Shown: positions 8,509 through 17,775, counted from the stretch's first letter. The stretch: 64,000 bases of DNA from Aulosira sp. FACHB-615 (GCF_014698045.1 NZ_JACJSE010000014.1:82602-146601), one strand, 5' to 3'. Notes: a model not told the origin generated them from the letters alone. A program made the numbers and translations.

Positions 8509-9738
8509 ATGAATACAGTTCAAGCATCGTTTGAAGCAACAGAAACTGCGTTTCACGTCCAAGGCTACGAGAAGATCGATTTTAGTCTTGTCTATGTGAA
8601 CGGTACATTTGATATTCAAAACAGAGAAATTGCCGATAGCTATGCAAAGTTTGGTCGCTGTTTGGCTGTAATTGATGCCAATGTTTATGAACTTTATGGC
8701 GAACAGATTAAGTCATATTTCCAGCATTATGAAATCGCACTGACAGTATTTCCGATCATCATCACTGAGCCAGGGAAAAACCTGGAGAGTTTTGAAAAAA
8801 TTATTGATGCTTTTGCCGACTTTGGCTTAGTGCGTAAGGAACCAGTTTTAGTTATTGGTGGTGGTCTAATTACTGATGTCGCTGGGTTTGCCTGTGCTGC
8901 TTATCGTCGCAAGAGTAACTATATTCGCATTCCGACTACATTAATTGGCTTAATCGATGCAGGTGTAGCAATTAAGGTAGCGGTGAACCATCGCAAATTG
9001 AAAAATCGCCTGGGTGCTTATCATGCACCTTTGAAGGTAATTCTGGATTTTTCATTTTTGCAAACCTTACCCACGGCTCAAGTCCGCAACGGAATGGCGG
9101 AGTTAGTCAAAATTGCGGTAGTTGCTAACTCACAAGTCTTTGAACTGCTATATGAATATGGCGAAGAACTGTTGAAGACCCATTTTGGCTATGTGAATGG
9201 CACAGCAGAAATCAAAGAGATTGCCCATAAAGTTAACTACGAAGCCATCAAAACCATGTTGGAGTTAGAGACTCCCAATCTGCATGAAATCGACCTTGAT
9301 CGCGTCATTGCCTACGGTCATACTTGGAGTCCTACCCTAGAATTAGCGCCGCAAGTACCTTTATATCACGGTCACGCGGTCAATATCGATATGGCTTTAT
9401 CTGCGACTATTGCCGCCCGCCGGGGTTATATTTCTTTACAAGAGCGCGATCGCATTTTAGGTTTGATGAGTCGTATCGGTCTATCTCTAGATCACCCTCT
9501 GCTAGATGAAGATTTACTTTGGTATGCTACTAAATCTATTAGCCTCACTAGAGATGGTAAACAACGCGCCGCCATGCCGCGTCCTATTGGTGAGTGTTTC
9601 TTTGTTAATGACTTGACTCGTGAAGAACTAGATTTAGCCTTAGCTGAACATAAACGTCTGTGTGCTGAATATCCTCGTGGTGGTGCTGGCATTGATGCCT
9701 ACATTGAACCTCAAGAAGTGCAATTATTAGGGGTGTAA
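8509..9738 (+). CDS. mysA: Demethyl-4-deoxygadusol synthase (MysA)
   Basis: A 409-residue sugar-phosphate cyclase of the dehydroquinate-synthase superfamily and the first enzyme of mycosporine-like amino acid synthesis; it makes demethyl-4-deoxygadusol. The NAD-binding signature [11 protein letters not shown] lies at residues 117-127, with the GMAELVK motif near 195-201 and a metal-ligand YGHTW near residue 272. The length exceeds true AroB (about 360), as usual for this branch. An O-methyltransferase gene follows 4 bp downstream, which distinguishes a DDG synthase from a valiolone synthase by context. The expected role is cytosolic, induced by UV or light in relatives. Confidence 0.93.
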   Translation: MNTVQASFEATETAFHVQGYEKIDFSLVYVNGTFDIQNREIADSYAKFGRCLAVIDANVYELYGEQIKSYFQHYEIALTVFPIIITEPGKNLESFEKIIDAFADFGLVRKEPVLVIGGGLITDVAGFACAAYRRKSNYIRIPTTLIGLIDAGVAIKVAVNHRKLKNRLGAYHAPLKVILDFSFLQTLPTAQVRNGMAELVKIAVVANSQVFELLYEYGEELLKTHFGYVNGTAEIKEIAHKVNYEAIKTMLELETPNLHEIDLDRVIAYGHTWSPTLELAPQVPLYHGHAVNIDMALSATIAARRGYISLQERDRILGLMSRIGLSLDHPLLDEDLLWYATKSISLTRDGKQRAAMPRPIGECFFVNDLTREELDLALAEHKRLCAEYPRGGAGIDAYIEPQEVQLLGV

Positions 9739-9742
9739 AAAG

Positions 9743-10576
9743 ATGACCAGTGTTGTACAACTCCCAACCCCTAGACCAATCACGCCCCACAGCATCTTAG
9801 TAGCCCAGTTACAGCAAACCCTGAAATTAGCACAACAGCAAAATATTCCCGCCGAGATATTAGATGCGCTACGCCAGTCAGTGCAGTTAGCTGCTGGTTT
9901 AGATCCTTACTTGGATGAATGCACCACCCCAGAATCAAGCGCCTTAGCAGCATTAGCCAAAAAAACCAGCCAAGAAGACTGGAGTAAACGCTTTAGTGAT
10001 GGGGAAACAGTACGTCAACTAGAACAGGAAATGCTCTCTGGACATCTGGAAGGGCAGACCTTGAAAATGTTGGTGCATCTTACCAAAGCCAAGCGCATTC
10101 TCGAAGTAGGAATGTTTACTGGCTATTCGGCCTTAGCGATGGCGGAAGCATTAGCCAGTGACGGACAACTCATTGCTTGCGAAGTAGATGCTTATGTTGC
10201 CCAATTTGCTCAAGCTTGCTTTGACGAATCCCCGGACGGCAAAAAAATCATTGTCGAAGTTGCACCAGCTTTAGAAACCCTCCGCAAACTAGCAGCCAGA
10301 AAAGAATCATTTGATTTAATCTTCATCGATGCCGATAAAAAGGAGTATGTTGATTACTTCCAGATGATTTTGGATCAGGATTTACTCGCTCCTGATGGTT
10401 TGATTTGTGTGGATAACACCTTGTTGCAAGGACAAGCTTACCTACCACCAGAACAACGCACTGCTAACGGTGAAGCGATCGCCTATTTTAACTCGGTTGT
10501 GGCTGCTGATGTGCGTGTTGAGCAAGTTTTGTTACCCATCCGCGATGGTGTCACCTTAATTAGAAAAGTGGCGTAA
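9743..10576 (+). CDS. mysB: 4-Deoxygadusol O-methyltransferase (MysB)
   Basis: A 277-residue class I SAM-dependent O-methyltransferase of the catechol/caffeoyl-CoA type. The SAM motif I EVGMFTGYSA spans about residues 121-130 and the motif around FIDADKKEYVDY follows near residue 204. It methylates the MysA product to 4-deoxygadusol. It starts 4 bp after mysA and so is certainly in the same transcript. A 29-bp perfect hairpin follows its stop codon and separates it from mysC. The N-terminal 60 residues are an extra helical region before the catalytic fold. Confidence 0.92.
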   Translation: MTSVVQLPTPRPITPHSILVAQLQQTLKLAQQQNIPAEILDALRQSVQLAAGLDPYLDECTTPESSALAALAKKTSQEDWSKRFSDGETVRQLEQEMLSGHLEGQTLKMLVHLTKAKRILEVGMFTGYSALAMAEALASDGQLIACEVDAYVAQFAQACFDESPDGKKIIVEVAPALETLRKLAARKESFDLIFIDADKKEYVDYFQMILDQDLLAPDGLICVDNTLLQGQAYLPPEQRTANGEAIAYFNSVVAADVRVEQVLLPIRDGVTLIRKVA

Positions 10577-10580
10577 AGCA

Positions 10581-10609
10581 GTAGAGACGTTATATCACAA
10601 CGTCTCTAC
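10581..10609. repeat. Perfect hairpin between mysB and mysC
   Basis: GTAGAGACGTT and its exact inverse AACGTCTCTAC flank a 7-nt loop. There is no T tract, so it is not a canonical terminator. In the transcript it may stabilise the upstream mRNA end or modulate read-through into mysC. Similar hairpins are widely scattered in Nostoc-type genomes. Confidence 0.6.
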
Positions 10610-10631
10610 CATCAACACAAAGGAAATACTG

Positions 10632-12023
10632 ATGTCACAATCAATATCTTTATCTGTACCTGTATCAACGCCTTCCACGGGTGCGGGAGTAAAAATTTTA
10701 GCTCTAATCAAGACCCTTGGCACTCTGACATTATTACTCTTAGCCTTGCCGTTGAATGCTTTGATGGTGGTGATAGCTTTGCTGTGGGGTCTGGTGCGCC
10801 GTTTGTTTACAAAAACTGTCGTCGCGGCTCACCCCCGAACTATCTTGGTAAGTGGAGCCAAGATGACCAAAGCTTTGCAACTGGCTCGCTCCTTCCATAA
10901 GGCTGGACACAGAGTAATTTTGATTGAAAGTCACAAATATTGGTTATCTGGACATAGATTTTCTCAAGCTGTGAGTCGTTTTTATACAGTTCCGGCTCCA
11001 CAAAAAGACCCAGAAGCCTACATTCAGGCGCTAGTGGAAATCGTCAAACAAGAAAAAGTTGACGTTTATGTCCCTGTGTGCAGTCCTGTAGCTAGTTACT
11101 ATGACTCTTTAGCCAAGCCAGAACTAGCAAAATACTGCGAAGTGTTTCACTTTGATGCAGATATTACCAAGATGCTAGATGATAAATTTGCCTTTACTGA
11201 TAAAGCGCGATCGCTTGGTTTATCTGTACCTAAATCTTTTAAAATTACTGACCCTCAACAAGTAATTAATTTTGATTTTAGCCAAGAAACCCGCAAATAT
11301 ATCCTTAAAAGTATTCCTTACGACTCCGTTCGCCGCCTGAATTTAACCAAACTTCCCTGCGACACCCCAGAAGAAACCGCCGCTTTTGTTAACAGTTTAC
11401 CCATCAGCCCCGAAACACCTTGGATTATGCAAGAGTTTATCCCTGGTAAGGAGTTTTGTACCCATAGTACAGTCCGGGATGGGGAACTCAGATTACATTG
11501 CTGTTGTAACTCTTCGGCGTTTCAAATTAACTATGAAAACGTCGAAAATCCCCAAATTCGTGCATGGATACAACATTTTGTCAAGAGTTTGCGGCTGACG
11601 GGACAAGTTTCTTTTGACTTTATCCAAGCTGAAGACGGTACAGTTTACGCCATTGAATGCAATCCCCGGACTCATTCGGCAATTACCATGTTTTACAATC
11701 ATCCTGGTGTAGCCGAGGCTTATTTTGAGCAAACTCCCCTACCTGCACCTCTAGAACCTTTGGCAAGTAGCAAGCCGACTTACTGGATATATCACGAAAT
11801 TTGGCGGTTAACAGGTATCCGTTCCTGGAAGCAATTACAAACAGCAATTAAGACCATAATCCAGGGTACTGATGCTATTTACAATCTTGATGATCCTTTA
11901 CCATTTTTGACTTTGCATCATTGGCAAATTCCGCTACTTTTACTCCAGAATTTGCAACAACTCAAAGGTTGGGTAAAAATCGATTTCAATATTGGTAAAT
12001 TGGTGGAATTAGACGGCGATTAA
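10632..12023 (+). CDS. mysC: Mycosporine-glycine synthase, ATP-grasp ligase (MysC)
   Basis: A 463-residue ATP-grasp enzyme that joins glycine to 4-deoxygadusol to give mycosporine-glycine. A hydrophobic N-terminal segment (about residues 24-58) probably anchors it in a membrane, as in homologues. The ATP-grasp region runs from about 185 to 375, with the acidic metal-binding cluster ECNPRTHS near residue 345. It lies 55 bp after mysB, with an AGGAAA ribosome-binding sequence 5-10 bp before the ATG. The C-terminal 80 residues are less conserved in character and contain a hydrophobic Leu-rich stretch. Confidence 0.92.
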   Translation: MSQSISLSVPVSTPSTGAGVKILALIKTLGTLTLLLLALPLNALMVVIALLWGLVRRLFTKTVVAAHPRTILVSGAKMTKALQLARSFHKAGHRVILIESHKYWLSGHRFSQAVSRFYTVPAPQKDPEAYIQALVEIVKQEKVDVYVPVCSPVASYYDSLAKPELAKYCEVFHFDADITKMLDDKFAFTDKARSLGLSVPKSFKITDPQQVINFDFSQETRKYILKSIPYDSVRRLNLTKLPCDTPEETAAFVNSLPISPETPWIMQEFIPGKEFCTHSTVRDGELRLHCCCNSSAFQINYENVENPQIRAWIQHFVKSLRLTGQVSFDFIQAEDGTVYAIECNPRTHSAITMFYNHPGVAEAYFEQTPLPAPLEPLASSKPTYWIYHEIWRLTGIRSWKQLQTAIKTIIQGTDAIYNLDDPLPFLTLHHWQIPLLLLQNLQQLKGWVKIDFNIGKLVELDGD

Positions 12024-12035
12024 AGACAGGATGAG

Positions 12036-12180
12036 TTTGTCTCACGCAGAGACGCAGAGGAATAAGAGATTGAGAGTGAGTTATCTTTCTGCATTCTTCT
12101 TTGCGTCTTTGCGACGGCAGTCGCTTCAAGTCGGCAAAGCCGCCCAACGCGCTGCCTCGCCTTTGCGTGAGCTTTTAAAT
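12036..12180. repeat. Repeat block between mysC and mysD
   Basis: The sequence contains CTCACGCAGAGACGCAGAGG on the left and GCGTCTTTGCG and CCTTTGCGTGAG on the right, which fold back on each other. Such 'cgcagag / tttgcgtgag' repeats are common in filamentous cyanobacteria. The block separates mysD from mysABC by 204 bp, so mysD may have its own promoter or depend on read-through. Confidence 0.55.
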
Positions 12181-12227
12181 AGTATTGTTTTTAGTACTTT
12201 TTCAGCAAGCCCTATTTACCAAAAATT

Positions 12228-13295
12228 ATGTCTTTACTGCGGATTTTACATTTAGTTGGCTCTGCATACGATGATTTTCACTGTGAATTGTCACGCCTTT
12301 ATGCTCAAGATTGTTTAACAGCAACCGCAGAGCGATCGCGTTATGAATTTCAGATTGCATACATCACACCCGATGGTTTGTGGCGATTTCCTCAATCTCT
12401 CAGCCTAGATGATATTGCTGTTGCCAAACCGATGACTTTGTTTGCAGCGATCGAGTTGATTACCGCACAAAACATTGACCTTGTGTTACCACAAATGTTT
12501 TGTATTCCGGGAATGACTCACTACCGTGCTTTATTTGATGTACTGAAGATTCCTTACATTGGTAATACTCCAGATGTGATGGCGATCGCATCCCACAAAG
12601 CCAAAGCCAAAGCAATTGTCGCGGCGGCTGGGGTAAAAGTACCGCGTGGTGAACTCCTCCGCCCAGGAGACAAACCGACAATTTCACCGCCAGCAGTTGT
12701 TAAACCCGCAACTTCGGACAATTCTTTAGGTATTGCCTTGGTAAAAGATGTGGCTGAATATGAGGCTGCACTAAAACAAGCTTTTGAATACGCTTCTGAG
12801 GTCATTGTCGAAGAATTTATCGAACTCGGACGCGAAGTTAGATGTGGCATTCTGGTGAAAGATGGGAAACTAATCGGTTTACCTTTAGAAGAGTATTTAG
12901 TAGACTCCCAGAAAAAACCCATCCGTAACTATGATGATAAACTCCGCAAAAACGATGATGGTAACTTGTATCTAACCGCCAAAGACAATATCACAGCCTG
13001 GATTGTTGATACTCACGACCCCATCACCACAAAAGTTCAGCAAGTGGCTAAAAAATGCCATCAAGCTTTGGGTTGTCGCCACTACAGTTTATTTGATTTC
13101 CGCATTGATCCCCAGGGAGAACCTTGGTTTTTAGAAGCAGGTTTATATTGTTCTTTTGCTACTAAAAGTGTAATTCCCTGTATGGCAAAAGCATCAGGCA
13201 TTTCTTTAAATCAGTTATTCATGACCAGTATTAATGAAGCTTTGAAAAGTTCAAACTCATCTAAATTACATTCGTCCTTGGTCTTGAGTCATTAA
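12228..13295 (+). CDS. mysD: D-Ala-D-Ala ligase-like mycosporine ligase (MysD)
   Basis: A 355-residue ATP-grasp protein with the D-Ala-D-Ala ligase fold. In cyanobacterial MAA clusters such an enzyme condenses an amino acid, often serine or threonine, with mycosporine-glycine to give shinorine or porphyra-334 type products. The N-terminal Rossmann-like part runs to about residue 115, a central lid SHKAKAKAIVAAAG follows, then VVEEFIELGREVRCGIL and an EAGLYCSF motif in place of the usual ExNxxPG metal site. Some clusters use an NRPS instead at this step; here the NRPS lies 43 kb away and need not be connected. The acceptor amino acid cannot be read from the sequence. Confidence 0.9.
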   Translation: MSLLRILHLVGSAYDDFHCELSRLYAQDCLTATAERSRYEFQIAYITPDGLWRFPQSLSLDDIAVAKPMTLFAAIELITAQNIDLVLPQMFCIPGMTHYRALFDVLKIPYIGNTPDVMAIASHKAKAKAIVAAAGVKVPRGELLRPGDKPTISPPAVVKPATSDNSLGIALVKDVAEYEAALKQAFEYASEVIVEEFIELGREVRCGILVKDGKLIGLPLEEYLVDSQKKPIRNYDDKLRKNDDGNLYLTAKDNITAWIVDTHDPITTKVQQVAKKCHQALGCRHYSLFDFRIDPQGEPWFLEAGLYCSFATKSVIPCMAKASGISLNQLFMTSINEALKSSNSSKLHSSLVLSH

Positions 13296-13396
13296 AAACA
13301 ACCCTCTCCCCTGCTCCCCTGCACCCGGTCGCCGAGCGAAGTCGAGGTGCTGCTCCCCCTGCGCTCTTCACGCTCAGTCTTGTGCTGAACACAATC

Positions 13397-13873
13397 TCAT
13401 CTCTCCTGTTCTGCGGCGCTGCGTTCTCGTGCCAAGCTATCAATAGCATCACCCAAGGCGGTAGTCAGACTTTTGCGTGTTTGAGCGTGACTTTCTTGTT
13501 CAGTTTTCAAGGCTTGTAAAAGGCGATCGCGTTCTTTAATCGCTGCAATCAATTTTGTCTGCAATTCTTCCAGCGTTTGGATTTGAGTAATTTCAGCTTG
13601 AATGGCTTCAACTGCTTTACCATCAGCCAGTGTTGCGGCTTCAATACCTTGGAGTTTGTGAATATTGGCTTTGAGAGATGCGATCGTTTGTTGGAATAAA
13701 TGCGCGTCTGTCCGGCGTTGTTCTGCTTCTGTGTTGTAGAGTTTGCGCCATTTTTCCGCACTTTCCCAAGCCGACTCTAAATCAAGCCTTTGTTCTGCTA
13801 ATTGGCGTTTGAGTGCTTGAATTTCAGCTAACCACTGCTGTGTTAAAGATGTACTTTCACTCATATTTCTCAT
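13397..13873 (-). CDS. Coiled-coil hypothetical protein
   Basis: A 158-residue, highly charged protein. Nearly the whole chain, from about residue 10 to 155, is predicted by eye to be alpha-helical, with heptad-like Leu/Ile/Ala spacing and many Glu, Gln, Lys and Arg residues, so a coiled coil is likely. There is no signal peptide or membrane segment. Start choice is uncertain: 13873 or the in-frame ATG at 13864. It converges with mysD. I do not recognise a named family. Confidence 0.65.
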   Translation of the reverse strand: MRNMSESTSLTQQWLAEIQALKRQLAEQRLDLESAWESAEKWRKLYNTEAEQRRTDAHLFQQTIASLKANIHKLQGIEAATLADGKAVEAIQAEITQIQTLEELQTKLIAAIKERDRLLQALKTEQESHAQTRKSLTTALGDAIDSLARERSAAEQER

Positions 13874-14341
13874 CTTGATTGTATTTGTATAGTGTCAGTT
13901 GTAACTGCATCCTGATTATCTGTCACTCTTAATAAGTAACCACGCAAAATTAATTACAGTCATTGCGAGCGAAGCGAAGCAATCCCAGCCCTTGCGATTG
14001 CTTCATTTCGCTTCGCTCCATTCGCAATGACTTTGTGTAATTAATTATGTTTAACTACTTATTGGATATGTATCTGCCATCTAATTTATAAATGGTAAGG
14101 GTTATAGCGTTTCTTGCTCTAGTGAGGTATGAAGAAGAATAATGAACCGCAAATGGACGCAGATAAATTTGTACCTTAGTAGACTAGTAAACACTATATG
14201 TATAATCTATTTAGTAAAAATTAATTCCCTAGATAGAAGTAATCCCAAAAATCAGCGATCGCACAACTCAACTTTGATAAGCTTGACATTGTTAAGTTAC
14301 ACTGAGTTTCATCTAACCTACATTTATTTATTTTACTAAGT
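13874..14341. other. Intergenic region with foldback repeat
   Basis: The 468 bp between the coiled-coil gene and the next small gene hold a large foldback repeat (13931-14063) and otherwise AT-rich DNA. No convincing gene is seen; a 65-codon frame at 14142 is AT-rich and has no recognisable features. Confidence 0.55.
13931..14063. repeat. 133-bp imperfect palindrome (foldback element)
   Basis: Both ends match in inverted orientation: AATAAGTA at 13931 and TACTTATT at 14056-14063. Inside, AAATTAATTACA pairs with TGTAATTAATT, TCATTGCGA with TCGCAATGA, and the GAAGCGAA core with TTCGCTTC. The whole unit can form one long hairpin. It fits a MITE or REP-type repeat and has no coding capacity. Confidence 0.65.
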
Positions 14342-14350
14342 GTGGGAAAT

Positions 14351-14644
14351 ATGGAATTTCTAGCTGATATCGAAGTTGAAGTGGAGTTTGTTATTCAGCA
14401 TTCTCGTAATTTGCGGAATATCGTGGTCAAGCACTTTGAGTTACCGGGGGTGAATTTTAGGGTAACTCCAGATTCGACAATTGGAGGTTGTTTAATCGAA
14501 GCACTCGATATCCCACCAAGAGCTAATCATCCAGATGGTAAACCTCGCTATGATTTGTTAAACTTCCGACTGACGACAAAGTTAGACTGTTCTAATTTTC
14601 AAAGTGGGCAGAAAGTTTTGGTTGAAAAGCTGCAATTTTATTAA
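14351..14644 (+). CDS. Small hypothetical protein
   Basis: A protein of about 97 residues beginning MEFLADIEVEVEF. It is beta-strand-rich with alternating hydrophobic and acidic residues and has no signal peptide. The ATG at 14351 follows a GGGA; an in-frame GTG at 14342 would add three residues. The second half contains the segment HPDGKPRYDLLNFRL. I do not recognise the family. It is followed by WD40 gene DNA in the opposite orientation. Its codon use looks normal for the window, so it is probably a real gene. Confidence 0.55.
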   Translation: MEFLADIEVEVEFVIQHSRNLRNIVVKHFELPGVNFRVTPDSTIGGCLIEALDIPPRANHPDGKPRYDLLNFRLTTKLDCSNFQSGQKVLVEKLQFY

Positions 14645-14748
14645 TTTTTGAAAAAATCTCAGTAAGGGCGTAGCCTTCGCCCTTACCTGTAGGGAATAGG
14701 AAGCTAGTAAATTAGCTGGAGAGATAGCGATAAAATCCATTGTAATTA

Positions 14749-16551
14749 TTAACTACGCTGCCAGATTTTAATGGTTTTATCTAAGCTGGCACTGACTAAC
14801 ATATCACCAGAAGTTGTGAAGGCTAGGGATGTGACTATATTGCTATGTCCGGTAAATGTGCCTAGCAATTCTCCGGTGTTGAAATGCCAGAGTTTAATGG
14901 TTTTATCTGCACTACCACTGGCGATAATTTGCTCATCTGGACTGAGGGCGATCGCATATACTCGATCAGTATGACCTTTGAGGGTGCGAATTAATCTCCC
15001 TGTCTCTAAATGCCAGATTTTGATTGTCTGATCCCAGCTACCACTAATTAACCACTGTCCATCAATACTAATAGTTAGGGAACGCACAATGTGAGAATGT
15101 CCGGTTAAGCTGTGCAGTGGTTCGATTTCTTGCAGGGTGCTACATTCTGAAAGTTGGGCTGTTTTCCAGACTTTGATTTTGCGGTAACTACCAGTCACCA
15201 AGGTTTTGCCGTCGGGACTCAAGGCCAGGGCATGGGCGGCTGTATCATCTAAAGATAGAGCGATCGCTACCTGACGCTGCATTAAATCCCAAAACAGAAC
15301 TTTTCGATCATCGCCACCAGTGGCTACCATCCGCCCATCTGGGGTAAAGGCGGTACAGCGCACTACACCATTATGTTTGTGCAGGATATCAATCAATTCT
15401 GGTGCGCCGACGTGCCAAATTTTCACTGTCGAATCTGCACCAACACTGACTAATGTATGACCATCGGGGCTGAAAGATATAGAGTTTACATCATCCACTA
15501 ACCCTGATGCTATCCAAGGCGCTTCGGATAATGTATCAATTAATTCTCCTTTGCTTAAATCCCAGAGTTTGGTTTCGCCGCGACTCCCACTAGCTAAAAT
15601 CGGGGTGACATTGCCATTGTGACAACGGGAAGCAAAATCAAGGCAATAAATCCCTCTAGTATGACCTTTTAATGTTTGCCAAAATTCCCAATCACCAATG
15701 ATTTCTTTTTGGGGATGATCTGATGAGACAATTTGAATGCTTTCGGCGATCGCTTGCTCTTCAACTGTTGGCAATATATCTTTTTTAGTAGTCTTTTTCG
15801 CTGTGAGTGACTCTAAATACCAACTTAATCCCCCTGCATATAACAGGCTACTAGGAGTCACATAAGATTTAGTTTCCGAGAGTTCCAGTTGATTACTCGG
15901 CAAAAACCCAGCAATTACAGCGTGCTTTTCATAGCCTAATTTGCCATTAGAAGGATAAAACAGACACAAGAAAATTAAAACTTGGTGGTTGCGTAAGTCA
16001 TCTTGAGTGACTGTCCACCTAATTTTATCTTTCTTGATACCGTTAAAACTTTCGCCATCGGCAGCATAAACTAACACGCTGTGTTTTGGACTATCAGCTA
16101 GGCAGTATGTAAATTTACTTTCGCTGCGTAAATTGCCTTCATCATCTAACACCATATTTTGAATAGTGTCTTGGGGCAACTTTTTCACTATCTTACCCAG
16201 CCGTTCCGCCATCACTTGTTCAACAATTTGCTCGCGCAAAAGATAATCTTGTGCTTGTTGTTGAAAGTGTTTGGGATAAGGAATCACCCAATCAGGCGGT
16301 TCGGGATATTCTGGCGGGATGGGCGGCGGATTTTTGGCGATAATTTCGGCTTGTTGGCGTGATAATTCTTGGATTTTTGCCAATGAATCACCCCAAAACG
16401 CCATAATTTCGCTGTGACAACCTTTAACTTGACTGTCCAGTAAAGATAGGTCGTAAGTTTTAGGTTTTTTAATACGTTGAAGGAAATCAGCTTGCTGGGC
16501 TTGAAGTAAGCTAATCCAATCCATCTGCATTCCAGCGATACAATTTTGCAT
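14749..16551 (-). CDS. WD40 repeat protein with novel N-terminal domain
   Basis: A 600-residue protein. The C-terminal half (about 295-600) has seven WD40 blades, each ending in a 'x-K-x-W' type strand (for example DKTIKLWHF, DQTIKIWHL), so it should form a complete beta-propeller for protein binding. The N-terminal 290 residues have helical segments (15-135), a Pro-rich linker PPPIPPEYPEPPDW near residue 76 and a mixed domain (about 140-260) that I cannot assign. No kinase, caspase or transmembrane signature is seen. It is monocistronic with a long upstream region. The role is unknown; scaffold function is inferred from the propeller. Confidence 0.8.
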   Translation of the reverse strand: MQNCIAGMQMDWISLLQAQQADFLQRIKKPKTYDLSLLDSQVKGCHSEIMAFWGDSLAKIQELSRQQAEIIAKNPPPIPPEYPEPPDWVIPYPKHFQQQAQDYLLREQIVEQVMAERLGKIVKKLPQDTIQNMVLDDEGNLRSESKFTYCLADSPKHSVLVYAADGESFNGIKKDKIRWTVTQDDLRNHQVLIFLCLFYPSNGKLGYEKHAVIAGFLPSNQLELSETKSYVTPSSLLYAGGLSWYLESLTAKKTTKKDILPTVEEQAIAESIQIVSSDHPQKEIIGDWEFWQTLKGHTRGIYCLDFASRCHNGNVTPILASGSRGETKLWDLSKGELIDTLSEAPWIASGLVDDVNSISFSPDGHTLVSVGADSTVKIWHVGAPELIDILHKHNGVVRCTAFTPDGRMVATGGDDRKVLFWDLMQRQVAIALSLDDTAAHALALSPDGKTLVTGSYRKIKVWKTAQLSECSTLQEIEPLHSLTGHSHIVRSLTISIDGQWLISGSWDQTIKIWHLETGRLIRTLKGHTDRVYAIALSPDEQIIASGSADKTIKLWHFNTGELLGTFTGHSNIVTSLAFTTSGDMLVSASLDKTIKIWQRS

Positions 16552-17061
16552 ACCTACGGTAAGCTATACCAACGTAATTACTCAAGTTTATAACTTCTAG
16601 TAAAATAAAAATTCGGTAATCTTCGCAGTCTAACAGAACACATTTATGGAGATGTATCTGTAAAGTTCAGTGTGTAAAGATCACTCAAATCTCAGCATAA
16701 TGATCTAATTGATACCACCTTGGGATCAGCAAGCTTCTTTGAGATTTTGCAAAAAGACTTTTAGTCAAAACTTGCTCCTAAAATCTCAAATCGGTATTGG
16801 GTATGAGTTAGATAGAGTTCTATGATGTCCAATAATTCTATCGGAACTAGAGAATAAGATACTGTTTTCTAGAAACAGTAATCTTAACCAAGACTAGTAT
16901 GATTTAAGCAGAACTCGCAGGTTATTGGCAGAGTTTTGGGCATTTTGGTTGATGATAGCTATTTTTACTAAATTAGAGAGATTATGCTCTAAAAGTGGCA
17001 GAAATATTTTCCACAATTGTGTATACTAACGAGCCGCAAAAGTGATTGAGACAATAGGAGT
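16552..17061. other. 510-bp intergenic region with strong stem-loop
   Basis: No open frame is convincing. The only ordered structure is the dyad at 16740-16792 and a small hairpin ACTGTTT/AAACAGT near 16860-16880. The rest is AT-rich and may contain the WD40 gene promoter. Confidence 0.5.
16740..16792. other. Nested stem-loop, possible structured RNA or repeat
   Basis: An 11-bp perfect stem TTTGAGATTTT (16740-16750) / AAAATCTCAAA (16782-16792) encloses a second stem GCAA...GACT / AGTC...TTGC. Flanking GATACC (16723) and GGTATT (16795-16800) could extend the base of the structure. No T tract follows on either strand. It could be a small RNA, a regulatory leader or a palindromic repeat. Confidence 0.35.
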
Positions 17062-17400
17062 TTAAGAAACAGAATGATGATTGCGATCGCTGGTTTCTAG
17101 CTGTTTAATTTTCATCTGTAAATCAAATTCTTCATGACTGACTATTGTTTCTAAATTGGCTATTCTTTGCTCTAATAGTTCTAATTGCTGTGGTTGTAAA
17201 GCACCAGCAGGCGATTTTTTCTCATCATTCCGCCAAATAGCGATCGTTCCGGCTGTAGCACTACCAAGAGCAGCTAAAGGTAACAACGCTCCACTTCTCG
17301 TCACAGCCGAAAGCGGAATACAAACTGTTAAAATACACACTGTGATTCCCCAAATTCTCGTGGTAGATATTACTCTGATATCTTGCGATGTGTTGGTCAT
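17062..17400 (-). CDS. Small membrane protein with C-terminal coiled coil
   Basis: A 112-residue protein. Two hydrophobic segments (about residues 15-33 and 37-55) form a likely membrane hairpin, followed by a charged linker and a helical region (about 70-105, with LELLEQRIANLETIV) that suggests a coiled coil. No family is recognised. It starts at an ATG near the plus-strand position 17400. Similar short two-helix proteins are common in cyanobacteria with no assigned role. Confidence 0.6.
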   Translation of the reverse strand: MTNTSQDIRVISTTRIWGITVCILTVCIPLSAVTRSGALLPLAALGSATAGTIAIWRNDEKKSPAGALQPQQLELLEQRIANLETIVSHEEFDLQMKIKQLETSDRNHHSVS

Positions 17401-17775
17401 CTGTCGTTCTCTATATAGAGTTACTTGCTAGAATCGCACGATCGCCAGCAAAAATACCTCCTACGATGGGATTAAGTAAAAATACTCTACTGCATTTTAA
17501 GTATTAAAAATAACTCCAATATAAAAGTAGGTTGGGTGGAGCGATAGCGAAATCCAACAAGATGAAGATATAGCAGTCCTATTTGATGTGTGAATAACGG
17601 AGACAGGGGAGACAGGGGAGACAAGGGGGACAAGGGGGACAAGGAAGACAAGGTAGAGATGTTTGTCAATCATTGAGGATACATACTGAGTTGCGGTTTC
17701 ATCTCAGCCTCAAGAATGTTCACAATTTGATACAATCCCTGGAGCAGAAGTAATTTAGTAGTTCCGCAATTCGTT
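17401..17775. repeat. Intergenic repeats: G-rich GAC-type tandem and dispersed unit
   Basis: The region contains a 'GTTGGGTGGAGCGATAGCGAAATCC' type repeat (about 17530-17556) and, from 17568, a dispersed unit that begins ATATAGCAGTC and runs into tandem (GGGGAGACA)n/(GGGGGACAA)n units at 17598-17653. A second, diverged copy of the same unit lies at 31944-32020. No gene is present. Confidence 0.55.

Noticed and set aside
17598..17653. Short purine-rich tandem units that could suggest a CRISPR-like array
   Set aside because: Units are about 9 bp with no spacers, so it is a simple repeat.
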